Position numbers and translations under genes: made by a program. DNA of 64,000 nucleotides, taken from an uncultured Bacteroidales bacterium. GTDB taxonomy: Bacteria > Bacteroidota > Bacteroidia > Bacteroidales > UBA932. The stretch is from assembly GCA_934691625.1 (NCBI GenBank), contig CAKUTA010000011.1, positions 9,989 through 73,988 of the forward strand. The letters are read 5' to 3'. The notes beneath the pieces are model-generated. The model ran no database searches, had not been told where the DNA came from, and worked only from the letters and a program-made list of their open reading frames with translations. Of the stretch, positions 9,422-18,134 are shown one piece after another (position 1 is the first letter of the stretch; each line of letters opens with the position of its first letter).

Positions 9422-10336
9422 ATGAGAAAATTTATGCGCTTCTTTACAGCCGGTCTGCTGGCCCTGACTTCGTGTTCAGGGACGGCGGAGCCGGATGGTG
9501 ATTCGGGGTCTGGCGAACCTTACTACATTAACCTCATGCAGTTCAATATCAGGTACGTGAACAGTAACGACACAGGTGACAACCACTGGACCGTACGCAA
9601 GAACGCCGTGAAAGCTCTAGTTAATGACATTTGTCCGGATGTCATAAGCCTCAATGAGGCGAGAGCCTCGCAGCGGACGGATCTGACGACACTTCTGCCT
9701 CAGTACACCCTCCTTGAGGTCCCGAACACCGGAACTTCGTCCGGTGGCAATGTGAACATAATGTTCCTGACCGGCAAGTTCAGGCTGCTGGCTTCCAAGT
9801 CTTTCTATCTCAGTGCGACACCGAATGTGCAGTCGTTCACGTGGGACAGCACCCAGAAACAGTATCATGTCTGTCTTTGGGCTCACCTCCAGGACAAGGC
9901 TACCGGAAAGGAGCTTTATGCATTCGCGACGCATTATAATCTCGGCTCGTCGGATGTCGATGTCATTGCTAAAACAAACTCCACAAATCTTATCCTTTCC
10001 AAGATTGATGATATTGTCGGGAAAGATTCTTCCGTCCCGATTTTTGTCCTTGGGGATATGAATGCCTCCATCGAGTCCAGCGATTCTCGCTCTATCAGTC
10101 TGAAGCCATATCTGGAGAATGGATTCAAGAATGCCAGGGCATCAGCCCTCAGCACTGATAACATTGTCAGCTACAATGGCTTTTCGGATAAGGAACGAGA
10201 TCAGAAGAGCAACATTGATTTTATATTCTACAAAAATGTTACAGGAATGACCTTCAAAACTGTGACACAGCCGTACAACGGCATCAAGTACGCTTCCGAC
10301 CATTGGCCGGTGACACTTAACGCAATGACATTCTAA
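9422..10336 (+). CDS. EEP family lipoprotein (second copy)
   Basis: A 304-residue protein with a lipobox ending LTSC (Cys18), so probably anchored in the outer membrane. The EEP catalytic residues are all present: Asn42 in FNIRY, Glu79 in NEA, His171 in ATHY, Asp212/Asn214 in GDMNAS, Asp266 in IDFIFY and Asp293-His294 in SDHWP. It aligns along its length with the protein at 339-1217 (shared FNIRY, DVxxxNEARxxxRTDL, GDMNAS and DFIFYxN blocks) but lacks that copy's soluble signal. It follows the BACON gene by 10 bases and overlaps the next start by one base. Sugar phosphatase or phosphodiesterase activity is the most plausible role in a glycan locus. Confidence 0.86.
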   Translation: MRKFMRFFTAGLLALTSCSGTAEPDGDSGSGEPYYINLMQFNIRYVNSNDTGDNHWTVRKNAVKALVNDICPDVISLNEARASQRTDLTTLLPQYTLLEVPNTGTSSGGNVNIMFLTGKFRLLASKSFYLSATPNVQSFTWDSTQKQYHVCLWAHLQDKATGKELYAFATHYNLGSSDVDVIAKTNSTNLILSKIDDIVGKDSSVPIFVLGDMNASIESSDSRSISLKPYLENGFKNARASALSTDNIVSYNGFSDKERDQKSNIDFIFYKNVTGMTFKTVTQPYNGIKYASDHWPVTLNAMTF

Positions 10337-12408
10337 TGAACAGAGTATTTTTATTGACAATGGCCGCCTTGATATGCCTCTTGGGAGCATGTGGCCAAGG
10401 TGTCCCAAGTTTCATGGCGCAGGATTCAGTCGTTACTCCTGGAGTCCGCTATGTGCTTACCGCAGAGTCCCTAGATAGCACCCGTAATGAAATCAAGGTG
10501 ACGGATTGCTCGGAGATTCCAGGGATGACTGTGGACATTAAATGGGTCAAGGAAGGAAAAGATCTTGTCGCTCACGCCTTTGTCCGCAATGATAACCTGG
10601 GCTATGTTATCAAAAGTCTGGAGGGACCTTTTGTGGACGGCCTGGATTTCAAGCTGGAGGACTACCATTTGCTTATGCCGTTCGGAATGGGCGAGATGTA
10701 TAGGAAGTGTCCGTCCGAAAAGGATGATAAGCAGCCGATGGACAGGGATACCCAGTGGAAAGAAAAGGATGGGAAATTCATCCTCTCGGCAGGATACCCT
10801 TCAAGGAATATGTCCATGCAGTGGTGCACGTTCTCTTCCGGGACGAGAGGACTGTACATTGCGAGCCATGATCCCGGGAGAAGGGCTAAATTCTTCAATG
10901 TCTATTATTCACCTGCGGACAGCACTTTCTCTGTCTCCCTGCGGCATCTTTTTACCTGCTTCCCTGGTCAGGAATATCAAGTTCCGGAGTTCAGACTGAA
11001 GGAATATTCCGGAAGCTGGCACAAGGCTGCCGATTGCTACAAGTCATGGTTCGATACCTGCATTGAGTATGTCCGTCAGCCTCAATGGCTCAAGGATTGC
11101 TCTGGTTGGCTTCTGGCCATTACGAAGCAGCAGAATGAGGAAATCCTGTGGAACTATGACGAGTTTGCTGGCGCATTGGGAGATGCCGCAGAGGAAAGAG
11201 GACTGGATATTATCGGCCTTTTTGGATGGGCGCATGGTGGTCATGACAGGTTCTATCCGGACTATTATCCTGATCCTGAACGTGGTGGAGAGATGGCTCT
11301 CCGCAAGGCTGTAAAAGGTATCCACGACAGGGGGCTCAGGGCCATCATGTATGTGAACGGCCAGCTGATTGACCAGAATGGCACACAATTCTGGCCGGAT
11401 ACAGGAAAGTTCATCACGATGACACGCAAGGATGGTTCATTGGTCTCCGAGACATGGCACAAGTATTATGACGCGCCATCCAGAACTCACGGACGTGCAT
11501 GCCTCGGATGTGATGTATGGCATAGGAGAATGATTTCGCTTGCCAGGCAGGCACATGACTATGGCGCGGATGGAATCATCTATGACCAGCTGGCTACAAG
11601 GTCGCCGATGTTCTGCTATTCTCCGGATCATGGTCATCCGGTTCCCTCTGTTGTCGTGGAGCAGGACAGGCTGGATCTCATCTCGGAAATCAGGAATGAT
11701 ATGTCTGCCATCGATCCTGAGTTCGTAGTGATGACAGAAGGTGTGGCTGACTATGAACTTGGCAGTATCAATATATTCCATGGCTGTTCGTTCGATGTCT
11801 ATCCGCCGGATCAGAAAGCGATGGAGGATCGGCTTACAGGCAGTTCTGGAGCTACATGGTTTCCTGAAATGCTTGAATATACTTTCCCTGATCTTCTGAT
11901 GACGGTCCGCAATCCGGCTCCGGTGACAAGCCGTAACATGAGTAATTTTACTCTGGTCAGTCACTTGAAGAACGAAATCGAATGCCGCTATCTGGCGGAT
12001 GTCCGCTATCTTAAGGAAAATAGAATTCCTGAGGCCGGGGACTACGCCAATGTCACTACAAAGCCAGACCTTGCGCTTGTCCGCTCTCAGGATCCTGTGG
12101 AAATGAGAACTTATCAGAAGAGACTTGCGGATTTTCAGGATCGCCATAAGGAGCTGCTGAAGGCCGGAAAGTTTATGGATGTCCAAGGCTTTGATTTTAA
12201 AGCCTCTCATGGTCTTGCTATGGCGAAGGCTTTCGTTTCTGGTAATAAGACCGGCATCGTGGTCTGGAATGTTTCCGAGGACATGCCTCTGGAGTTCAAG
12301 GTGGCAGTCCCTGCAAAAAAGCTGGTCATGGCGCAGTCTCCGGAAGATGATGCCCTGTCAGACTCATCCCTTGCTCCGCAAAGCATTGCCCTGCTCGTCT
12401 TTGAGTAA
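10336..12408 (+). CDS. DUF6259-like TIM-barrel lipoprotein, putative glycoside hydrolase
   Basis: A 690-residue protein with lipobox LLGAC (Cys19). An N-terminal beta-sandwich (about 25-230) is followed by a (beta/alpha)8-type region with IIGLFGWAHGGHDRFYPDY, GLRAIMYVNGQLID, YGADGIIYDQL and EFVVMTEGVADYE, then a small C-terminal beta domain ending SIALLVFE. The strand-end acidic residues in IIYDQL (Asp) and MTEGV (Glu) sit where clan GH-D-like enzymes carry their catalytic pair. I assign DUF6259 from memory of this architecture; activity and substrate are not established. It completes the operon with the BACON and EEP genes and is the only glycosidase-like protein in the locus. Confidence 0.65.
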   Translation: MNRVFLLTMAALICLLGACGQGVPSFMAQDSVVTPGVRYVLTAESLDSTRNEIKVTDCSEIPGMTVDIKWVKEGKDLVAHAFVRNDNLGYVIKSLEGPFVDGLDFKLEDYHLLMPFGMGEMYRKCPSEKDDKQPMDRDTQWKEKDGKFILSAGYPSRNMSMQWCTFSSGTRGLYIASHDPGRRAKFFNVYYSPADSTFSVSLRHLFTCFPGQEYQVPEFRLKEYSGSWHKAADCYKSWFDTCIEYVRQPQWLKDCSGWLLAITKQQNEEILWNYDEFAGALGDAAEERGLDIIGLFGWAHGGHDRFYPDYYPDPERGGEMALRKAVKGIHDRGLRAIMYVNGQLIDQNGTQFWPDTGKFITMTRKDGSLVSETWHKYYDAPSRTHGRACLGCDVWHRRMISLARQAHDYGADGIIYDQLATRSPMFCYSPDHGHPVPSVVVEQDRLDLISEIRNDMSAIDPEFVVMTEGVADYELGSINIFHGCSFDVYPPDQKAMEDRLTGSSGATWFPEMLEYTFPDLLMTVRNPAPVTSRNMSNFTLVSHLKNEIECRYLADVRYLKENRIPEAGDYANVTTKPDLALVRSQDPVEMRTYQKRLADFQDRHKELLKAGKFMDVQGFDFKASHGLAMAKAFVSGNKTGIVVWNVSEDMPLEFKVAVPAKKLVMAQSPEDDALSDSSLAPQSIALLVFE

Positions 12409-12431
12409 TAACAATAGTGAAGATAATAATT

Positions 12432-12469
12432 ACGCCCTCCGGTTGAGTTTTAATCAGTCCGGAGGGCGT
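12432..12469. terminator. Hairpin between convergent genes
   Basis: Arms ACGCCCTCCGG (12432-12442) and CCGGAGGGCGT (12459-12469) are perfectly complementary around a 16-nt loop. It lies 24 bases after the TIM-barrel gene stop and 15 before the ROK gene stop, so it probably serves both. No long T tract follows on either side. Confidence 0.7.
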
Positions 12470-12483
12470 TGTGCCAGATATGC

Positions 12484-13338
12484 TTAGAAACTGTTTCTGA
12501 GCCCGTTGAAAGTGGCATTGCCGAAATCTGATATGGTGGAGATGTGCTCCAGCGATGGAATTCCACGCAGGGCATCTTTCAATACTGGATTCATCAGGTC
12601 GAAGGATCTGCATATCTGCCCTCCGAAGAGCAGGCATTTTATGTTGTATCTTGTCAGGATAGGGGAGATTGCATTGCCTATGACCGATGCCGTTTCATGG
12701 AATGCTGCCAGTGCAGCCTTGTCTCCTTCATGTGCCCTATCAGCTATTTCCTTTACTGTCAGTGCGTAGGCACCGATACCGGCATGGCGGAGATAGCTGC
12801 TGATAATTCCGCGTTTGGACGCATAGTCTTCCAGAATACCATCCCTGAACGGGATGCTGTAGATAGATACAGCCGGCGATTTCAAGTCATTCTCCAGAAT
12901 TTCTCCATCTACAAACATCGCGAAACCAAGTCCTGTCCCAAGTGAGACTAGAGCTGTGTTTCCTTTCCCTTGTGCTGCACCGCATCTGATTTCTCCCAGG
13001 AGCATGCAGTTTACATCATGAATGAAACGGAAGCATACATCCTTTTCTGTCAATCCGGTACCATCAAGTATAATATCCTGGAACTTTTCGCCATATACGG
13101 CGGCGAACTTGTGCTTCATGAGAAAGATCCCTTTACGGTAATCAAAGGCGCCTGGAATCGCTATTGCGATTCTTGTCCCTTTCGAGACTGTACCGGCAGC
13201 AGCTTTCAGTGAGGCCCGGATTTCATCTCTGCTCCCGTTGGAATCTATGGGAATCTCCCGTCCGTCACCGCATTTGATGAACGTCCCCCCTACATCCAGA
13301 AGGATGGGGGAGACGCTGTCTTTTGAATAGTCTTCCAT
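12484..13338 (-). CDS. ROK family sugar kinase
   Basis: A 284-residue cytoplasmic protein with the ROK/actin-like ATPase signatures DVGGTFIK (15-22), AIPGAFD, catalytic Asp108 in HDVNCMLLGE, LGTGLG (133-138) and LFGGQI near the C-terminus. The Cys-rich zinc site of many ROK proteins is not seen. It has no HTH domain, so it is a kinase, not a ROK repressor. Last gene of the leftward catabolic operon; its start overlaps the upstream stop. Phosphorylation of the sugar handled by the neighbouring isomerase is inferred; the exact hexose is unknown. Confidence 0.87.
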   Translation of the reverse strand: MEDYSKDSVSPILLDVGGTFIKCGDGREIPIDSNGSRDEIRASLKAAAGTVSKGTRIAIAIPGAFDYRKGIFLMKHKFAAVYGEKFQDIILDGTGLTEKDVCFRFIHDVNCMLLGEIRCGAAQGKGNTALVSLGTGLGFAMFVDGEILENDLKSPAVSIYSIPFRDGILEDYASKRGIISSYLRHAGIGAYALTVKEIADRAHEGDKAALAAFHETASVIGNAISPILTRYNIKCLLFGGQICRSFDLMNPVLKDALRGIPSLEHISTISDFGNATFNGLRNSF

Positions 13339-15194
13339 TATGCTGGGTCGTTCTGGTAGCCGTCTCTAAGCATTGTCTTATGAATGCGGACTGGAGCCTT
13401 GCCTAGATTCTCAATAACATACTTTCCCATGTCAGCCGGGACACAGATGATATCAAGATACTCTGCATCGTAGTATCTTTCAGGATGTTCGACGCTACGG
13501 ATACGGACTCTCTCCCCATCTACCAGAGCGAGCACGTGGAAACGCTCTCCGTGTGTGTCCTGCTCGCAGACTTTCTCGAATTCGAGTCTCCTGAGTGAAA
13601 AATACAGAAGCGGATTTTCCCCGACAATATATTCCTGCCAGCCGGAGCCTTCGGAGACCAGTCTTGGTTTCTGGACAATGTTCTCTCTGACCCAGCTTGT
13701 GCGCCTGTCCTGCACGACGGTCTTCTCTCCGAGCTGTGTATGGATAGGCCGCTGCTTTCCGTCAAAATCCAGACGAAGGTAGTCGTACATTTTATATGTG
13801 TAGGAGCCGATTGTAAGCGAGCCTATTTCCAGGACGACCTGGTTCCGGCCGCTGGAGTGGATAGTTCCGGCAGGAATCATGACTTGAAGACCTGGCCTGG
13901 ACTCCTCATAGCTTACATATTTCATGTAGTCACAAGGCTTATGCTCAGTGTCAGCCGCCTCTATATCCTTGAAAAACTGCGGAATGTCGGCATCGTCACG
14001 AAATCCGATGAACGTCTTGGCGTCATGTCCTGTGGCACATACATAGTAGCTCTCGTCCTGACGTCCGAATTCTCCATATTGCTCAATGTTGAACTTTGCG
14101 CCTGAATGGCATTGTATGCTCATGTTGCCTGTGCTGTGGTAGCTGTCGTCATAATTGAAGCGGATAGGAAAATATCCGTGGAACTTCTTCACGCAATCCT
14201 CGCTCATGAGGTTCACTCCTTCCTTGTGGACAAATGTGCAGTAGTTGATATCCAGAAGGTTGTTTCCGGCCTCTACAAGCACACTGACTTCCATCGGGAT
14301 GAAATCGAAGACCCATGCCGCATTGCGCATCCCGGAAGGAAGATTCCGGAGCCTTTTCATGTATGTTCCTCCCCATACCCCCTCAAGATATACTGGCTTC
14401 GCCCTGAACGGATATTTAACGAGCTGGGCACATATCTCGTCAAATGCCTCGCGTGGTACCATCTTGATGTTGTAAGCGTCATCGGAGAGCATCATGTAGT
14501 CTATTGCATCCGACTGGAGAAGTTCCTTCCTGCTGTTTACCGCCATCTCGAAATCGCAGTAGTAGCATCTGCGTATTATACGGGCAGGTGCATCCGGGCG
14601 CTTTCTTCCGATGTTTGTGTATTCACCGCCCCGTATGCGCAGAATGCTGGTCTTTGGCGTGACATCGAAAAATATATTGACTTCATAGAGATCCCTGAAT
14701 TCTGGAATCAATGTCCCATAGCCATATACGGCTATGACACTGCCTTTACCGGTTTTCCTGGCATTGATGTCTTCCCTGAACGACTTTACCTTCCCGGAAT
14801 CAAGCAATCCCTGATACCCCTCCTTGTAAATGCGTCCGAACAGAAGTGTCGGGTCTTTTTTTGTGTCCCATTCCAGCATTGCGTCGATTTTTGCGTCGAT
14901 TTCTTCGCCGCTGATGAAGGTGGCTGCGTTGCCATCAACAGTTTCCAGCCCTATTCCCAGGATGCCTAGCTCCCTGTAAAGGAGGTTCAGGAAGAGTTGC
15001 CACTGTGCTGTCGTATATCCGTCGATGCCTATGGCAATGTTCTTGTCGGCGGCTTTTTCTGCAAGTTCCGCAGCGAGTCTTTTTGCACTTGCAGCAGTGC
15101 CCGCTGTGATTGAATCTTTCGTCTTGTTGCTGAGTTCCGGACGATTGACCGGCCTTGGGTCATCGTAAGGGAACGGATTGTACATGAAACTCAT
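13338..15194 (-). CDS. Class I mannose-6-phosphate isomerase-like protein with N-terminal kinase-like domain
   Basis: The C-terminal two thirds are a cupin-type isomerase: QCHSGAKFNIEQYGEFGRQDESYY (first metal ligands) and IPAGTIHSSGRNQVVLEIGS, with YTYKMYDYLR, matching the PGTxHAxG...E...TYRxYD pattern of type I phosphomannose isomerases. Residues 1-240 resemble a nucleoside/uridine-kinase fold (IAIGIDGYTTAQW, VIAVYGYGTLIPEF, VNIFFDVTPKTSILRIR) but lack an intact GxxGxGKT/S loop, so this part is probably regulatory or structural. Its 618 residues exceed the usual length of about 320-390 for the isomerase alone. It sits between an isomerase gene and a ROK kinase gene. The reaction is inferred as aldose-ketose phosphate interconversion. 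Confidence 0.75.
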   Translation of the reverse strand: MSFMYNPFPYDDPRPVNRPELSNKTKDSITAGTAASAKRLAAELAEKAADKNIAIGIDGYTTAQWQLFLNLLYRELGILGIGLETVDGNAATFISGEEIDAKIDAMLEWDTKKDPTLLFGRIYKEGYQGLLDSGKVKSFREDINARKTGKGSVIAVYGYGTLIPEFRDLYEVNIFFDVTPKTSILRIRGGEYTNIGRKRPDAPARIIRRCYYCDFEMAVNSRKELLQSDAIDYMMLSDDAYNIKMVPREAFDEICAQLVKYPFRAKPVYLEGVWGGTYMKRLRNLPSGMRNAAWVFDFIPMEVSVLVEAGNNLLDINYCTFVHKEGVNLMSEDCVKKFHGYFPIRFNYDDSYHSTGNMSIQCHSGAKFNIEQYGEFGRQDESYYVCATGHDAKTFIGFRDDADIPQFFKDIEAADTEHKPCDYMKYVSYEESRPGLQVMIPAGTIHSSGRNQVVLEIGSLTIGSYTYKMYDYLRLDFDGKQRPIHTQLGEKTVVQDRRTSWVRENIVQKPRLVSEGSGWQEYIVGENPLLYFSLRRLEFEKVCEQDTHGERFHVLALVDGERVRIRSVEHPERYYDAEYLDIICVPADMGKYVIENLGKAPVRIHKTMLRDGYQNDPA

Positions 15195-15201
15195 TGTATT
15201 C

Positions 15202-16641
15202 TTATTTTATGTTATAGAACTCAAATCCCATAATTCCGGCGAGGTTCTGGAGTTCTGCTGTCCAGTCTCCGTCCACGACTGCATAATGCTGTGTCGCGCC
15301 GATTTCCAGTATCTTCCCGAACAGTTGCTTGACGGGTACGGCAGGCCTGAATATGCTGTGGGAATATGTGGCAAGGAGATGCTTTCCAGGGAGAGATTCC
15401 ACAATGGTGCATATCAGCTTGTATTTCCCGTTTTCCTCATATAGTCCAGCCATAGTCTTCTGCCCTGGGCTGATGCGATACCATGCGAATGGTGCTCCTG
15501 CGTATTTCCAGTTTGTCTTGGCGAAACGCACATCCCTGGCTATGAGGACATTTTCCTGCCAATTCGGGTCGTTGTGGTCGTTTGGACCTGCGTGTCCGCC
15601 TGCGAATGTCCCTAAATCGTCCTCTATGTGGAATGGCTCGATGAAATTCACATGCTTCCCGGTCATGAGCTTGAGCATATAGGTCATTAGCCCGGCTCCG
15701 ATATCCGCCTCAGGAACGAGAACGCAGGCATTGTCATTGAACCATTGCGGATAGAAACCGGCGCGGCAGCCGGCTGTCTTGAAGGTGGCGCGGTCAATAT
15801 CGTTATAGATGAAGCAGTCGATATCGTTATCACGCGCCATGTTTCTAATGGCCAATGTCGCCTTTACACATCCTATGAACTTATCATGCTCGACATCGTC
15901 CATCATCCGGTATTTCGACACCAGCTCATCGGCATACGCCATGACCTCCTCGTCTGTCAGATTCTCCAGATACTCTCCATAGTCACTATACGGCAGATAA
16001 TGGATCTCCGGGCCTATTTTCGTGAAGATGTCATAGTTGTCAATATATGTGCTCCACATCGCCTCGTTCATGTTTGCCATGAGGCCGACATTGGAGTGAC
16101 GCAGGATGCTTCTGGTGAGTGCTGCTCTGGAAAATGCCCGGATCTTCTCCGTAATCTCGGCACGTGTCCCCATAGCTGTCGAGACATTATGCCGCGGAAT
16201 GCGTCTGATGCTTCCGGAACCTTCCAGAGACCCGACAAGTGTCCCCGCACATAGGTAGTCTATAAAGTCATCTTCGTCAAGTGTGGTCTCGAACGTCATC
16301 CTGCTCTTGGCGACATTGGTGAATATCATGGGAATATCTGGCATGTCCCTTAAAAAACGGATCCATGCGAAATCCTCGCTCCACGAAAGGAATTCGGATA
16401 TGATGAAATCCACATCTCTGTCATAGAACATCCTGATGGCCTTCTCTGCGTCGTCACGTTCGTAGATGATGCCTGGATATATGATATCCAGAAAGTCCAG
16501 TGAAGCCTTTATCTCCTCCGCTGCTTTCAGCTTGCGGTCGTTGTAAGTTCCGCGCAGAGGCCCACCAAGGTTCTTGAAACGAGGTGATGCAATCAAAAGC
16601 AGTCCAGCTTTCGGCTTGCGAAGTTTCTGTTCGCTATTCAT
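15202..16641 (-). CDS. Sugar isomerase of the L-arabinose/L-fucose isomerase superfamily
   Basis: A 479-residue soluble protein with the layout of the AraA/FucI superfamily: an N-terminal Rossmann-like domain (KAGLLLIASPRFKNLGG), an aspartate-rich middle (CFIYNDIDRATF), and EPFHIEDDLGTFAGGHAGP with Glu, His and Asp residues fit for the Mn2+ site. The substrate could be L-fucose, L-arabinose, D-arabinose or another aldose. It is not close enough to AraA or FucI to assign a symbol. The start overlaps the MFS stop by 8 bases and the next gene starts 8 bases downstream, so the four genes form one operon. Confidence 0.78.
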   Translation of the reverse strand: MNSEQKLRKPKAGLLLIASPRFKNLGGPLRGTYNDRKLKAAEEIKASLDFLDIIYPGIIYERDDAEKAIRMFYDRDVDFIISEFLSWSEDFAWIRFLRDMPDIPMIFTNVAKSRMTFETTLDEDDFIDYLCAGTLVGSLEGSGSIRRIPRHNVSTAMGTRAEITEKIRAFSRAALTRSILRHSNVGLMANMNEAMWSTYIDNYDIFTKIGPEIHYLPYSDYGEYLENLTDEEVMAYADELVSKYRMMDDVEHDKFIGCVKATLAIRNMARDNDIDCFIYNDIDRATFKTAGCRAGFYPQWFNDNACVLVPEADIGAGLMTYMLKLMTGKHVNFIEPFHIEDDLGTFAGGHAGPNDHNDPNWQENVLIARDVRFAKTNWKYAGAPFAWYRISPGQKTMAGLYEENGKYKLICTIVESLPGKHLLATYSHSIFRPAVPVKQLFGKILEIGATQHYAVVDGDWTAELQNLAGIMGFEFYNIK

Positions 16642-17893
16642 TTGTACAGTGTTTACTATAATCCTTGTTATAATGCAACCTGGAAGATATGTACATCAGT
16701 ATTCCGCTGGCTAGCCAGATGCTTCCGAGTATGGGAAATGCCGATGAGAGGCTGCCCATGCTCTGCTTGAGGATTCCCAGAATCACCGGGGCCAATGCTC
16801 CAACTGCAAACCCGGTCATTATCATTGCACTTGAGCAGGATGCGTGCAGCCTTTCCGGGGTTACATCATATAATACAGCATAGATGTTTGCATCGAAGAA
16901 TGCCCTGAAAAATCCCCAGCCGGCAAACATAAGATATACGAGCCATATAGATGTCCTTGCACCCATGAAGAACAGGAATACTGCGCCTCCGGCAAGTCCT
17001 ATAGCCTGAAGAATCATTCGGTAGGAACGGCTCCGTAATGCAAGCTTGTCTGACAATGAACCTGCGAGCAGGACGCCAGCGAATGCTGCTGCATAGGTAT
17101 ATCCCATCGAGTTGAATCCTGCCATTGCCTGGCTTTGCCCGAACTCCTCCTGCAGATATGCCGGAACCCATGTCATATATCCGGTGATGACGAAAATCTC
17201 GCAGCTGAAACCTATGGTGAGAACAAGTGCCGTAGGGGTTGTGAACACCGTCCTGAAACCTTCGAAGAATCCCGGTTTTCCCTTCTCCTCTGCCATTTCC
17301 GGAATTTCCTTGTCATGCAGCCTGAATATCATTATAAGTCCCCAGACGATTCCTGCCGCTCCGAAGATGATGAAAGAATATTTCCACCCGAAAGAATCGG
17401 CGATGAGTCCGGCAAGCCATCCTGCCAGAATGACACCTGCATAGTAAGCCGTCTGGTGTATGCTCATTGCTCTCGCTCTTGTATCTGTATGGTATTGTCC
17501 CAAAAGGGAATAGTTTGCTGGCCCGAAGAATGCTTCGCCTCCTCCGGTGGCGACAGAACGCAGCGCGACAAGCCAGATGAAGCTGGTGGCAAGACCTGTA
17601 AATGCTGTGGCGACACTCCAGAAGATGATGCTTATGGTAGTGACCCATTTTCTGCTGAACCTGTCTCCTGCCCAGCCTCCTATGGGCACCATCAGGGCAT
17701 AGAAGAGGTTGAAGATGGTGGCGATAAGGCCTACTGAAGCATCTGTGAGGCTTAAAGCGTCCCTGATGGACGGAAGTACAGTGTTGAATACCTGCCTGTC
17801 CCCCTGGTTGAGCAGATAAGCCATCCAGAGGAGCAGCAGGACTTCCCATTTATAAGAGCTTTTTTCAGTGAATCTGTATCTCATATTTTTCAA
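16634..17893 (-). CDS. MFS transporter, sugar or sugar-acid type
   Basis: A 419-residue integral membrane protein with about 12 hydrophobic segments. The loop 2 motif GGWAGDRFSRKW and the later GSLSDKLALRSR are typical of the major facilitator superfamily, and DRQVFNTVLPSI near the first helix resembles the anion:cation symporter/hexuronate group. First gene of the leftward operon, with a promoter and an inverted repeat directly upstream. It probably imports the monosaccharide processed by the next three gene products. Substrate inferred from context only. Confidence 0.87.
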   Translation of the reverse strand: MKNMRYRFTEKSSYKWEVLLLLWMAYLLNQGDRQVFNTVLPSIRDALSLTDASVGLIATIFNLFYALMVPIGGWAGDRFSRKWVTTISIIFWSVATAFTGLATSFIWLVALRSVATGGGEAFFGPANYSLLGQYHTDTRARAMSIHQTAYYAGVILAGWLAGLIADSFGWKYSFIIFGAAGIVWGLIMIFRLHDKEIPEMAEEKGKPGFFEGFRTVFTTPTALVLTIGFSCEIFVITGYMTWVPAYLQEEFGQSQAMAGFNSMGYTYAAAFAGVLLAGSLSDKLALRSRSYRMILQAIGLAGGAVFLFFMGARTSIWLVYLMFAGWGFFRAFFDANIYAVLYDVTPERLHASCSSAMIMTGFAVGALAPVILGILKQSMGSLSSAFPILGSIWLASGILMYISSRLHYNKDYSKHCTNE

Positions 17894-17932
17894 GGCAGCA
17901 AGTAGTCAGGCCCTTGCATAGGAAAATTTGTT

Positions 17933-17945
17933 AGGAGCGGCTCCT
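17933..17945. repeat. Short palindrome in the MFS operon leader
   Basis: AGGAGC and GCTCCT flank a single G. It lies in the untranslated leader of the leftward operon, 40 bases before the MFS start, and might be a repressor half-site or simply a fold in the leader. Confidence 0.4.
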
Positions 17946-17956
17946 GACGGTCGTCT

Positions 17957-17987
17957 CCACACCAATGTTTGGTTCGTTGTGGTGTGG
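17957..17987. promoter_or_regulatory. Candidate operator for the GntR regulator
   Basis: CCACACCA (17957-17964) and TGGTGTGG (17980-17987) form a perfect 8-bp inverted repeat with a 15-base spacer. It covers the predicted start site of the leftward MFS operon. A further TTGGTGTG lies at 18071-18078 in the leader of the GntR gene, fitting joint control and autoregulation. Confidence 0.55.
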
Positions 17988-17989
17988 TG

Positions 17990-17997
17990 CAAATATA
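17990..17997 (-). promoter_or_regulatory. -7 element of the MFS-isomerase-ROK operon
   Basis: TATATTTG on the minus strand matches TAnnTTTG exactly; a weak TTGG lies about 19 bases upstream. Predicted start near 17983, inside the inverted repeat. Confidence 0.6.
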
Positions 17998-18042
17998 AGT
18001 CTAATTTTTCACCTTGCCAACCATATTTGCAAACTTTTTTTA

Positions 18043-18050
18043 TATTTTTG
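18043..18050 (+). promoter_or_regulatory. -7 element of the GntR gene
   Basis: TATTTTTG matches TAnnTTTG. No TTTG stands at the ideal -33 distance. The leader to the ATG at 18135 would be about 80 nt. Confidence 0.45.
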
Positions 18051-18134
18051 CAGCATTGGATTATTGTGCTTTGGTGTGTTGCGCATTGAGGAAGCGCATA
18101 ATCTTTTTTTTGAAACCGTTTAAATTTTCGCATT

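Noticed and set aside
14106..14969. Plus-strand frame of 287 codons opposite the isomerase-like gene
   Set aside because: Antisense shadow of a well supported gene; no start signal or domain.
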